A model generated the notes under the pieces. That model did not search any database. It had not been told where the DNA came from and saw only the letters and a list, made by a program, of their open reading frames with translations. Below, one piece after another: positions 9,968 through 17,475 of a stretch of DNA of 34,515 bases (position 1 is its first letter; every line of letters starts with the position of its first letter). The position numbers and the translations under genes were made by a program. The stretch spans positions 1 to 34,515 of the forward strand of contig CALZMQ010000040.1 of NCBI GenBank assembly GCA_945788625.1, written 5' to 3'. This stretch comes from an uncultured Woeseiaceae bacterium (GTDB lineage: Bacteria; Pseudomonadota; Gammaproteobacteria; Steroidobacterales; Woeseiaceae).

Positions 9968-11335
9968 ATGGAAGCGCAGAAAGCCAGACTCACTCGAGGG
10001 CCGGTTGGCCGCCACCTTGTCGACATGACCTTGCCGATGTTGCTCGGTATCACGACGATGATGGCGCAGTCGTTCATCGACGCGTGGTTCCTGGGACGGG
10101 TCGGCGACCGGGCGCTTGCGGCGTACAGCTTCGGCTTTCCGATACTGATGATCGTCACCAGTGTGGCCATCGGGCTCGGCGCCGGCACCTCGTCCGTGGT
10201 GGCGCGTGCGATCGGCGCGGAAGATCATCGCCGCGCCAAGCGGCTGGTCACCGACAGCCTGATCCTGTCATTCCTCATAACCGCAAGCGTGTCGCTCATT
10301 GGCGTTCTCACGATCGAACCGTTGTTCCGCGTCCTCGGCGCTCCCGAGGACATGATTCCGATGATCCGGACGTTCATGATCATCCTGTACGGCGGTGTGC
10401 CATTCATCGTCGTCGGGATGGTGGGCATGAGTAGTATGCGGGCGACCGGCGATACGCGGCTGCCCAGCAAGCTCATGATTTCCGGCGCCGTGCTGAACGT
10501 CGCGCTGGACCCCATCTTCATATTCGGCTTCGGCCCGGTTCCGGCAATGGGCCTGAACGGTGCGGCGATGGCGGCGTTGCTCGCGCGCGGCGCGATTTTC
10601 GTCGGTGCGCTGTACCTGTTGCTGCACAAGCTTCACATGGTGAGCTTCAGGAAACCGAAGTTGCCGGAACTCCGGAAGTCCTGGGCCGATATCCTGCACG
10701 TAGGCCTGCCCGCAGCGGGAACCAATGCGATCGTTCCGGTGGGACTCGCGGTTATCACCGCCATGATTGCACGCTTCGGGCCCGAGGCTGTTGCAGGGTT
10801 CGGCGTCGCGAGCCGAATCGAGTCGCTGGTGCTGGTCATTTACTACGCGCTGTCGGCCGTGATCGGGCCGTTCGTCGGGCAGAACCTGGCCGCGGGCAAA
10901 GAGAACAGGATTCAGTTGTCGTTACGGCTGTGCGCTGCGTTTTGCATCGGGAGCGGACTCGTTATCGCTATCGCACTGGCGTTGTTGTCCGGATTCCTGC
11001 CCACGTTGTTCAGCAGCAACGAAGACGTCGTTCGCGTGACGCGTTTGTTCCTGTGGATAGCGCCGGTCAGCTATGGCGCCTATGGCATCGTCATGGTCGT
11101 GAACGCGGCGTTCAACGGACTCGGTAAACCGATGCCGGGCGTCGTGATCAGCGTAACGCGTATCCTGGTGCTGTATGTGCCGCTGGCCATCATTGGCATG
11201 CGCATTTACGGCATCGTGGGAATATTCGCGGCCTACGCGGTGGCAAACGTGATGTCGGGAATTCTCGGCTATTTCTGGGCGAAGACGAACGCGCATCGTC
11301 TTTGTGGCGTTGCTTCCGTTCAGTCAACGGGCTGA
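9968..11335 (+). CDS. MATE family efflux transporter (first copy)
   Basis: A 455-residue inner-membrane multidrug/toxin exporter with about 12 hydrophobic segments in two homologous halves. The N-terminus (HLVDMTLPMLLGITTMMAQSF followed by DAWFLGRVG) is characteristic of the MATE family; the conserved second-half GMRIYGIVG motif is also present. MATE proteins export organic cations in exchange for sodium ions or protons. The ATG at 9968 is chosen because the family N-terminus starts there; upstream codons in the same frame encode unrelated residues. It ends convergently with the thioesterase gene, overlapping by 16 bases. Sequence differs clearly from the second MATE protein nearby, so this is not a recent duplication. 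Confidence 0.92.
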   Translation: MEAQKARLTRGPVGRHLVDMTLPMLLGITTMMAQSFIDAWFLGRVGDRALAAYSFGFPILMIVTSVAIGLGAGTSSVVARAIGAEDHRRAKRLVTDSLILSFLITASVSLIGVLTIEPLFRVLGAPEDMIPMIRTFMIILYGGVPFIVVGMVGMSSMRATGDTRLPSKLMISGAVLNVALDPIFIFGFGPVPAMGLNGAAMAALLARGAIFVGALYLLLHKLHMVSFRKPKLPELRKSWADILHVGLPAAGTNAIVPVGLAVITAMIARFGPEAVAGFGVASRIESLVLVIYYALSAVIGPFVGQNLAAGKENRIQLSLRLCAAFCIGSGLVIAIALALLSGFLPTLFSSNEDVVRVTRLFLWIAPVSYGAYGIVMVVNAAFNGLGKPMPGVVISVTRILVLYVPLAIIGMRIYGIVGIFAAYAVANVMSGILGYFWAKTNAHRLCGVASVQSTG

Positions 11336-12111
11336 ATCAGCAGCGTCTGCACGGCGGACCCGATAGGTCCCTTTTCGTCGAACAAGGTCGCTTGGGACAG
11401 GCCAATGCCGGTTGGCTCCCAGAACGAGATAGCACTGGAGGCCAGCCACTCGGACTCCGGAAGCCGGTGCAGCACGACAGTAAGGTCCGGGTTGACGAAT
11501 GATGCCTCGGTGAGTTCGGCGTTCCTCGAGGTGCCATTGCCGCAGTCGGCCAGCGGACACACGCGCTGGAACGGAGAGGGCGTTTCGCCGGCAAGCAACG
11601 CGGGCGCGCGCATCCAGATCGTCGTCGGCCCGGGAGCATTCGTCTCACCCGGCGGAAAAGCGACGTCGATCCAGTCATGGAAATAAGACCGGCCGTGACT
11701 GGCTTTCCCGAGGGCAGAGTCGCCCGGTTTCGCTTGCTGCCTCGACGGCGACTTGATTGTCGACGTGGGCAGGGTGCCGAAATCGGAGCTGACGAGGTGC
11801 AGGCTGCTTGCATTCGCACAGATCCGGCCACCGGCGTCCGTCAATGTCACTTCTGCCATCGCGGCGCTGCGGCCATTGCGAGTGATATCGGCGTCGATGC
11901 GAAAACCGGACATCGGCACCGGCCGCAGGTAATTCGCGGTAATGCGCACGATCTGCTTCTCGGTTACGGCGCCTTCCAGTGCGCGCACCAGTAGGCCCGT
12001 GACCGGGCCGGCATGGCAGGCGTCCGCCGACCAGGGCCCTCGAGCGGCGTCGTTGCCGACGAACCATTTGCCGTCCGTGCTGGAAAAGAAAGTCGTGCTA
12101 TCGCTGTTCAT
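11320..12111 (-). CDS. acyl-CoA thioesterase-like double-hotdog protein
   Basis: A 263-residue cytoplasmic protein of the thioesterase superfamily with two tandem hotdog folds. The N-terminal half has GPWSADACHAGPVTGLLVRAL and RITANYLRPVPMSGF. The C-terminal half has PDLTVVLHRLPESEWLASSA and GIGLSQATLFDEKG, a pattern shared with TesB-like acyl-CoA thioesterases. It would hydrolyse an acyl-CoA; chain length is unknown. Its ATG has a GAGGAG three bases upstream and lies inside the 3' end of the upstream MATE gene (14-base overlap). With gcdH just upstream, this makes a three-gene minus-strand unit linking acyl-CoA metabolism with an exporter. Confidence 0.82.
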   Translation of the reverse strand: MNSDSTTFFSSTDGKWFVGNDAARGPWSADACHAGPVTGLLVRALEGAVTEKQIVRITANYLRPVPMSGFRIDADITRNGRSAAMAEVTLTDAGGRICANASSLHLVSSDFGTLPTSTIKSPSRQQAKPGDSALGKASHGRSYFHDWIDVAFPPGETNAPGPTTIWMRAPALLAGETPSPFQRVCPLADCGNGTSRNAELTEASFVNPDLTVVLHRLPESEWLASSAISFWEPTGIGLSQATLFDEKGPIGSAVQTLLIQPVD

Positions 12112-13435
12112 TGCTCCTCGCCAACAGGGGCAGTATCGTTCGACGGTAACCTATGTGCATGCCGATGCCGCGGCTTGCCATGAACAGCAGGAACGCGAGC
12201 CACAAGCCATCGTTGCCGAGAGGCTGCAGGACGTACCAGGCAGGCAGGAATACGACTACGGTCGAGACGATCATGATGTTACGCATTTCCTTCGCACGCG
12301 TCGCGCCGACGTAAACGCCGTCGTACAGGAAACACCACACCGAAACGAGCGGCGAGGCGATCATCCACGGCAGATAGCGAATGGCTGTATCGCGAACCTC
12401 GGGAAGGTCCGTCAGGATGCGGATGACCGTCGGGCCCACGACGAGATATGCTGCTGTGAATCCCAGGGAAAAAATGAGCGACCACTTGAGTGTGAGCCGG
12501 ACGGACTCCTGCAAGGCGCCGCGGCTTTTCTCACCCACGGCTTTGCCGACCAGTGCTTCGGCCGCATGAGCCAGGCCATCGAGTCCGAACGACGTAAGAT
12601 TCTGGAAGTTCATGAGCACCGCATTCGCGGCGAGAATGAGGCCGCCGAACCGCGCGCCCTGTGCGGTAACGAACCCGAGCGTGAACATCAGTGCCATCGT
12701 TCGGATGAACAGGTTGGCGTTGACGGAGAAAAAGCCTTTGTAAGCTGACAGGTTGACCAGTTTTGGAATCGGCCAGTGGCCGACGCGCCGCCGCAGCTCC
12801 GATAGTGCAAAAGCGCCACCGACCAGCAAGCCGGAGTACTCCGCGAACACGGAAGCAAGCGCTACGCCGTCCACTTTCATGCCGAATACGATTACGAACA
12901 ACAGGTCGAGGGCGATGTTCGTCAGGTTGATCGTCAGGAAAATCAGCAGTGGAATGCGTGCATTCTGGAGGCCGATGAACCAGCCTATCAGCGCGTAGTT
13001 CGCAAGCGTGCCCGGCGCGCTCCAGATTCGAATCGAAAAATACTCGAGCGCGAAGACACGCGTTTCGGGGTCGGGCCCGAGCAAGTGCATCGCTAGTTGC
13101 CCCAGCGGTTGCTGAAGTGCGATGAGCGTAAACGCGACCAGCAAGGCAACGATGAGCGCTTGTCCCAGGGACACGCGCAAACCGTCGTTGTCGTCTGCAC
13201 CGAAGCTCTGCGCGGTGATTCCGGTCGTTCCCATGCGCAGGAAATTCACGCCTGTGTACAGGAAACTGAAGATCATGGCGCCGATGGCAACGGCACCGAG
13301 ATAGACGGGGCTGTCGAGATGACCGGTTACGCCCGTATCGACCATGCCCAGCAGCGGCACGGACACGTTCGACAGGATCATGGGCACGGCGATGTGCCAC
13401 ATGTCCCGGCTGCGCGGCAGGCGACTGTCCGTCAA
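12098..13435 (-). CDS. MATE family efflux transporter, DinF-like (second copy)
   Basis: A 445-residue polytopic membrane protein. The N-terminus MWHIAVPMILSNVSVPLLGMVDTGVTGHL, later NLTNIALDLLFV, and the lack of a long soluble domain fit the DinF subfamily of MATE transporters. About 12 hydrophobic segments are visible. It starts 7 bases after the gcdH stop and overlaps the thioesterase start by 14 bases, so it is in the middle of a three-gene operon. DinF proteins are proton- or sodium-coupled exporters linked to oxidative and bile-salt stress in other species. The substrate here is unknown; the neighbours suggest an acid or acyl compound, which is inference only. Confidence 0.9.
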   Translation of the reverse strand: MTDSRLPRSRDMWHIAVPMILSNVSVPLLGMVDTGVTGHLDSPVYLGAVAIGAMIFSFLYTGVNFLRMGTTGITAQSFGADDNDGLRVSLGQALIVALLVAFTLIALQQPLGQLAMHLLGPDPETRVFALEYFSIRIWSAPGTLANYALIGWFIGLQNARIPLLIFLTINLTNIALDLLFVIVFGMKVDGVALASVFAEYSGLLVGGAFALSELRRRVGHWPIPKLVNLSAYKGFFSVNANLFIRTMALMFTLGFVTAQGARFGGLILAANAVLMNFQNLTSFGLDGLAHAAEALVGKAVGEKSRGALQESVRLTLKWSLIFSLGFTAAYLVVGPTVIRILTDLPEVRDTAIRYLPWMIASPLVSVWCFLYDGVYVGATRAKEMRNIMIVSTVVVFLPAWYVLQPLGNDGLWLAFLLFMASRGIGMHIGYRRTILPLLARSNEQR

Positions 13436-13442
13436 GCAGCGC

Positions 13443-14615
13443 TCATCCGAATGCGTTTACGCCCGTGAGCTCTTTGCCCACGACCAGTTGGTGGATGGTC
13501 TCGGTCCCCTCGTAGGTTATGACGCTCTCGAGATTCAGCATGTGCCTGATAGGCACATACTCCGCGCTGATGCCGGCACCGCCGAGGATGTCGCGGGCAT
13601 CGCGCGCGATATCGAGGGCCGCGCGGCAGTTGTTCCATTTGGCGAGTGACACCTGGGTCGGCTGCAGCTGGCCCTTGTCCTTGATGCGGCCCAGACGCAG
13701 AGACAGCAGCTGCGCGGTGGTGATGCGACGGCTCATGTCGGCGAGACGAATTTGCATCGCTTGTGTGTGCGCCACGGGGCGATTGAACAGAACACGGTCC
13801 TGTGCGTACTTCAATGCTTCGTCCAGGCAGGCCTGGGCGGCGCCGATCACGCCCCAGGTGATCCCATAACGTGCCTGAGTGAGGCAGCTGAGCGGGCCCT
13901 TGAGCGACGACACACCCGGGAGGACGTTGGCCGCGGGAACGCGCACGCTATCTAAGAACAGGGCGCCCGTGATCGATGCTCGTAGTGAAAATTTGTTTTC
14001 GATTTCCTGAGTCTCGAAGCCCGGCATGCCTTTCTCGACAATGAAGCCCTTGACGCCCTCGTCGGTCATTGCCCAGACCACGGCGGCGTCTGCGATCGTC
14101 GCGTTGGTGATCCACATTTTCGAGCCGTTCAGAATCCAGTCGTCGCCGTCGCGTTTCGCATGGGTTTTCATATTGCCCGGATCGGAGCCGCCCTGTGGTT
14201 CCGTCAGGCCGAAGCAACCTATCGCCTCGCCACGTGCCATCGCGGGCAACCAGCGCTGCTTTTGCTCCTCGGAGCCGTAGGCATGGATCGGAAACATCAC
14301 GAGGCTGCTCTGGACCGACACGAAACTGCGCAGGCCGCTGTCACCGCGCTCGAGTTCCTGGCAGATCAACCCGTAGCTGACGCTGTTCAGTCCGGCGCAA
14401 TCGTAGCCCTCGATCGACGTGCCGAGCAGTCCCAGTTCAGCCACCTCACCGACCAGCTGTCGCGGAAACCGGTGTTGTTCGAACGCCTCCCTCATGAGCG
14501 GAATCACCTTGTCGTCGACGAATCGTCCGACGGTGTCCTTCACCATGATTTCGTCTTCGCTCAGCTCGGAACGGATGTCATAGAGGTCGAGTGGGTCGAG
14601 TGGTTGCGCGCTCAC
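13443..14615 (-). CDS. gcdH: glutaryl-CoA dehydrogenase / acyl-CoA dehydrogenase
   Basis: A 390-residue FAD enzyme. The order of segments (DEIMVKDTVGRFVDDKV, then CFGLTEPQGGSDPGNMKT, then WGVIGAAQACLDEALKYAQDR, then ITYEGTETIHQLVVGKELTG) is that of glutaryl-CoA dehydrogenase, which oxidatively decarboxylates glutaryl-CoA to crotonyl-CoA in lysine/tryptophan breakdown. The Glu of YEG is the expected catalytic base. No ATG precedes the homologous N-terminus; a GTG at 14615 (VSAQPLDPLDLYD) with AGGA eight bases upstream is the best start. The frame is open upstream to ~15005, but that part overlaps the DUF962 gene in another frame and is not homologous. A MATE exporter and a thioesterase follow within 7 bases and by overlap. 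Confidence 0.9.
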   Translation of the reverse strand: MSAQPLDPLDLYDIRSELSEDEIMVKDTVGRFVDDKVIPLMREAFEQHRFPRQLVGEVAELGLLGTSIEGYDCAGLNSVSYGLICQELERGDSGLRSFVSVQSSLVMFPIHAYGSEEQKQRWLPAMARGEAIGCFGLTEPQGGSDPGNMKTHAKRDGDDWILNGSKMWITNATIADAAVVWAMTDEGVKGFIVEKGMPGFETQEIENKFSLRASITGALFLDSVRVPAANVLPGVSSLKGPLSCLTQARYGITWGVIGAAQACLDEALKYAQDRVLFNRPVAHTQAMQIRLADMSRRITTAQLLSLRLGRIKDKGQLQPTQVSLAKWNNCRAALDIARDARDILGGAGISAEYVPIRHMLNLESVITYEGTETIHQLVVGKELTGVNAFG

Positions 14616-14704
14616 GGCTGATTTCCTGGCTTTGTGCGGAGGGGCGTAGATTCTAGACCAAGTGGCCAGCCGGGGCATCCGAGAAATGACCGATAAGAGG
14701 TTCC

Positions 14705-15172
14705 CTAGTATGGGATACCGAAGCGCCGGTATATGGCGGCAAGCAGCCACGCCGGACCGATCATCATCAGCTGGTAATCCTGCAAGACGGCTCGAAAGCT
14801 GCCCGGTCCGCGGCGGCCGAGCCAAAGCCCGACGGTGCCGGCCGCGAGCAGGCCGGTCGAAACGCCGAGAGCCGGGTACCCGGACGAGGCAAGCCACAGC
14901 TGAAGCGTGGCAAGACCGAGCATGAACGGCAGCATGCCGATCGCGAGCGACAGCGAAATGATGAAATAGTAGATTGTCGACGCCATCAAAAAGGCGCTGC
15001 CCCAATTGAGCAACGGGGAGATTTCGATGAATTCCGGCGGCACCGGCAAGTACCAGAGTATACCGACCGTGCCGACGACGATCATGGGCACCGCCGCCCA
15101 GTACACCAGCGGGTTGCGCAGATTGCCGTGATTGCGCTCGTAGCGATCGAGCCAGCTGTCAGTTTCGCTCAT
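14705..15172 (-). CDS. DUF962 (Mpo1-like) membrane protein lacking conserved histidines
   Basis: A 155-residue membrane protein with about four hydrophobic segments. The N-terminus (SWLDRYERNHGNLRNPLVYWAAVPMIVVGTVGIL) and C-terminus (YQLMMIGPAWLLAAIYRRFG) align with the DUF962/Mpo1 family, whose yeast member is an iron-dependent 2-hydroxy fatty acid dioxygenase. Two conserved features are missing: the second histidine of the N-terminal H...N...HW motif is Tyr (VYW), and the C-terminal GHxxFE motif is absent (GLWLGRRGPGSF). It may be a non-catalytic paralogue. Start chosen at MSETDSW; an ATG nine codons upstream (15199) is possible. It lies upstream of gcdH with an 89-base gap. Confidence 0.78.
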   Translation of the reverse strand: MSETDSWLDRYERNHGNLRNPLVYWAAVPMIVVGTVGILWYLPVPPEFIEISPLLNWGSAFLMASTIYYFIISLSLAIGMLPFMLGLATLQLWLASSGYPALGVSTGLLAAGTVGLWLGRRGPGSFRAVLQDYQLMMIGPAWLLAAIYRRFGIPY

Positions 15173-15296
15173 CGGGATTCTCGCGAGGCGGCCCGCCATT
15201 TTACACGTACAATCGCGGAACTGTGACGCACTGCCGAAAACGCCAAATTGTCTTGGATCGTGTGAACATAAGCGCTGAGATTAAGTCTGCGTTCAG

Positions 15297-15314
15297 GTAG
15301 TCGGCGACTACAAT
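15297..15314 (+). promoter_or_regulatory. inverted repeat overlapping a putative -10 box
   Basis: A perfect 6-3-6 inverted repeat, GTAGTC-GGC-GACTAC (15297-15311), overlaps TACAAT (15309-15314), a good match to a sigma-70 -10 box, 35 bases before the lipoprotein start. No clear -35 is present at the right distance, as expected for an activated or weak promoter. It could be an operator or chance. Confidence 0.35.
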
Positions 15315-15348
15315 ACGCCCGTATATACCGCAAGTTAAAGGAAGGATC

Positions 15349-16026
15349 ATGAAGACGAGATCAGTAAAGACTATCCTCGCACTGACGGTGTTTGCCGTTT
15401 TTGCGACTGGTTGCGAGACGCTGGATGCGTACACGCGTGAAGAGCAGACCAGCAAGGCCACCAAGGGCGCCTTGATCGGTGCAGCCGCCGGGGCGGTCGT
15501 AGGCCTCATTTCCGGTGATGATGCGGTCGAGCGCAGGCAACATGCCCTGATTCTCGCCGGCATCGGAGCGCTGGCCGGCGGTGCAATCGGCCACTACCAG
15601 GATCGCCAGGAAGCGGCGCTGCGCGCCGAGCTCGAAGGCACCGGTGTGAGCGTCACGCGAATCGGCGACAACATTACGCTCAATATGCCGGGCAACGTTA
15701 CATTCGCGACCGACAGTTCCGACCTGAGCCCCGCCTTTTTCGACGTACTCAATTCAGTCGGTAAAGTACTCGGCGAATTCGAACAGACCGTCGTAGAGGT
15801 CGCCGGACACACGGACAGCACGGGGTCAGAGTCCTACAACCAGAGCCTGTCCGAACGTCGCGCATCGTCGGTTGCGAGCTATCTGCAGGCCCAGGGCGTG
15901 ATTCCGCAACGCGTGATTACACTCGGCATGGGCGAACTGCGCCCCGTCGCCGACAACGGCTCGGCCAGCGGGCGTCAGGCGAATCGCCGCGTCGAGATCA
16001 CGATGGTTCCGATCACAGCGGGCTGA
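15349..16026 (+). CDS. OmpA-family outer membrane lipoprotein (YiaD-like)
   Basis: A 225-residue envelope lipoprotein. It has a signal peptide with a lipobox (FATGC, lipidated Cys22), then a glycine-zipper segment (about 38-86: GALIGAAAGAVVGLISG and AGIGALAGGAIG), then a C-terminal OmpA-like peptidoglycan-binding domain (about 115-222). The binding residues are seen in GHTDSTGS and LSERRASSVASYL. It probably tethers the outer membrane to the cell wall. The ATG has a strong AAGGAAGG ribosome-binding site and the gene ends in a strong intrinsic terminator, so it looks monocistronic and well expressed. It is not next to the sortase genes, and I would not equate it with the sortase-associated OmpA-like protein PdsO. 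Confidence 0.92.
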   Translation: MKTRSVKTILALTVFAVFATGCETLDAYTREEQTSKATKGALIGAAAGAVVGLISGDDAVERRQHALILAGIGALAGGAIGHYQDRQEAALRAELEGTGVSVTRIGDNITLNMPGNVTFATDSSDLSPAFFDVLNSVGKVLGEFEQTVVEVAGHTDSTGSESYNQSLSERRASSVASYLQAQGVIPQRVITLGMGELRPVADNGSASGRQANRRVEITMVPITAG

Positions 16027-16047
16027 TTTGCCAAACGCAAAAGCCAG

Positions 16048-16084
16048 GCGCGGCGGCCAGGGATCGGCCCGCCGCGCTTTTTTT
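16048..16084 (+). terminator. Rho-independent terminator after the OmpA-like lipoprotein
   Basis: A perfect 9-bp GC stem (GCGCGGCGG at 16048-16056 with CCGCCGCGC at 16069-16077), a 12-base loop and a run of seven T. It lies 22 bases after the lipoprotein stop codon. It also marks the upstream limit of any sensible start for the DUF3465 gene. Confidence 0.93.
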
Positions 16085-16453
16085 GTGGCACTCTGTGCCT
16101 GTCGCCCTGCCAAAACAAGAACAAGGGCAAGCGTCTTGCCGCGAAGATTCGACAAAAGGGACACGGGGAACTGGATTGAAGTCACCGGCTTCGTCAGGCG
16201 CCTGCTGTCCGACGACAACGACGGATCACGCCACCAGCGGTTCATCATCGACATAGGCGACCGGAACACGCTGCTGATTGCGCACAATATCGACCTTGTC
16301 AAACGTGTACCGCTGGGCATAGGCGACCGCGTGCATGTCCGCGGCATGTACGAATGGAATGACCTCGGCGGGCTGGTTCACTGGACCCACGATGACCCGC
16401 ATGGCGTCGAAGATGGCGGCTACGTCCGTTACCGCACGCGCTACTATCGTTGA
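16085..16453 (+). CDS. DUF3465 family protein with atypical N-terminus
   Basis: The C-terminal ~95 residues are a clear DUF3465 match: LLSDDNDGSRHQRFIID, LLIAHNIDLVKRVP, VRGMYEWNDLGGLVHWTHDDP and HGVEDGGYVRY. The function of the family is unknown; its small OB-like core is usually exported or membrane-anchored. Here no ordinary signal peptide or ATG is present. The open frame extends back to a TTG at 16028, but that would translate the terminator. The first plausible start is GTG at 16085, just after the T-run; TTG at 16136 with AGGG upstream is an alternative. The N-terminal targeting sequence may have been lost. It is convergent with rpoH, ending 6 bases from it. Confidence 0.75.
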   Translation: MALCACRPAKTRTRASVLPRRFDKRDTGNWIEVTGFVRRLLSDDNDGSRHQRFIIDIGDRNTLLIAHNIDLVKRVPLGIGDRVHVRGMYEWNDLGGLVHWTHDDPHGVEDGGYVRYRTRYYR

Positions 16454-16459
16454 ATCGAC

Positions 16460-17323
16460 CTACAGAGCCATCGCGTTCCTGAGCTTTTTGATGGCGTTGA
16501 CCTCGAGCTGACGAACGCGCTCGGCCGAAATGCCGTACTCGGCAGCCAGATCGTGCAGCGTCATCTTCTTATCGGCGAGCCATCGTTCTTCCAGGATGCG
16601 GCGACTTCGGTCATCCAGCACGTTGAATGCGGACGACATACGCGCGTTCGCGTCTTCATTCCAATCAGCCGCCTCGACAAGTGTCGCCGGGTCGGAATCG
16701 GGGCTCGGCAGGTATGCCGCAGGAGTGAAGTTGCGTTCGTCATCGGCATCCGGTGTCGGGTCGAAGATGGCGTCACGCGAGTGGAGGCGCTTTTCCATTT
16801 CGGTGACTTCCTTCGCACTCACGCCCAGGTCCTCGGCAACCGCCTCGGTCTCAGATGCCGACAGCCAGGCCAGGCTCTTTTTCTTCTTGCGCAGATTGAA
16901 AAACAGCTTGCGTTGCGCCTTGGTGGTAGCAACCTTGACGATGCGCCAGTTCTTGAGCACGAACTCGTGGATTTCCGCACGTATCCAGTGCACCGCAAAC
17001 GACACGAGGCGAACGTCGTAATTCGGGTCAAAGCGTTTGACCGCTTTCATCAGGCCCACGTTGCCTTCCTGGATGAGGTCGCTCAGCGGGAGTCCATAGC
17101 CCGTGTAGCCCTTGGCAATGTGTACGACAAAACGCAGGTGCGCCATGACCAGATCACGCGCCGCCTGGAGATCTTCCTCCTCGCGGAAATGCCTGGCGAG
17201 AGCCTGTTCATCTTCCTTGCTCAGAACGGCGATCGCGCCGACAGCCTGGATATAGGCGTCGAGACTGCCTACCGGACCTGCCAGCACCAAATCGTGATTT
17301 GTTTTCGCAACTGCGGTTGTCAT
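16460..17323 (-). CDS. rpoH: heat-shock sigma factor sigma-32
   Basis: A 287-residue alternative sigma factor that directs RNA polymerase to heat-shock promoters. Region 2 is seen in DLIQEGNVGLMKAVKRFDP and VSFAVHWIRAEIHEFVLKNWRIVK, followed by the diagnostic RpoH box QRKLFFNLRK. Region 4 carries the helix-turn-helix MTLHDLAAEYGISAERVRQLE near the C-terminus. The ATG at 17323 has a GGAGG ribosome-binding site nine bases upstream. The leader contains a perfect CIRCE operator, implying HrcA control in addition to any usual RpoH regulation. In enteric bacteria rpoH directly follows ftsX; here a redox gene and a TetR gene lie between them. Confidence 0.97.
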   Translation of the reverse strand: MTTAVAKTNHDLVLAGPVGSLDAYIQAVGAIAVLSKEDEQALARHFREEEDLQAARDLVMAHLRFVVHIAKGYTGYGLPLSDLIQEGNVGLMKAVKRFDPNYDVRLVSFAVHWIRAEIHEFVLKNWRIVKVATTKAQRKLFFNLRKKKKSLAWLSASETEAVAEDLGVSAKEVTEMEKRLHSRDAIFDPTPDADDERNFTPAAYLPSPDSDPATLVEAADWNEDANARMSSAFNVLDDRSRRILEERWLADKKMTLHDLAAEYGISAERVRQLEVNAIKKLRNAMAL

Positions 17324-17350
17324 CTATTACCTCCGTGGTGACGCACAATG

Positions 17351-17377
17351 TTAGCACTCGCGGCTTTAGAGTGCTAA
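17351..17377 (-). promoter_or_regulatory. CIRCE element (HrcA operator) upstream of rpoH
   Basis: TTAGCACTC (17351-17359), a 9-base spacer, then GAGTGCTAA (17369-17377). This matches the CIRCE consensus inverted repeat at every position. It lies 27 bases before the rpoH start codon, probably at or just after the transcription start, where HrcA repressor would block rpoH transcription until heat inactivates it. hrcA itself is not in the window. Confidence 0.95.
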
Positions 17378-17475
17378 CAACCGGCATAAGTTCCTTGGCC
17401 GTCAGGCTGAAGTCATCTTTAATAACAACAACTTATAGGCATACGGACAATCATATTATGTCTAATAGCCTCAGC

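Noticed and set aside
12531..13400. A 289-codon open frame overlapping the second MATE gene
   Set aside because: Arginine-rich, low-complexity translation in an alternative frame of a clear MATE transporter.
14616..15005. Upstream extension of the gcdH frame
   Set aside because: The extra residues have no acyl-CoA dehydrogenase similarity and overlap the DUF962 gene in another frame; homology starts near the GTG at 14615.
15349..16026. Identification of the OmpA-like lipoprotein as sortase-associated PdsO
   Set aside because: It lies over 6 kb from the sortase genes, has its own promoter and terminator, and its lipobox plus glycine zipper fit the common YiaD type.
16028..16084. TTG at 16028 as the start of the DUF3465 gene
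   Set aside because: It would place the terminator stem and T-run of the preceding gene inside the coding sequence, and the translated residues are not conserved-looking.
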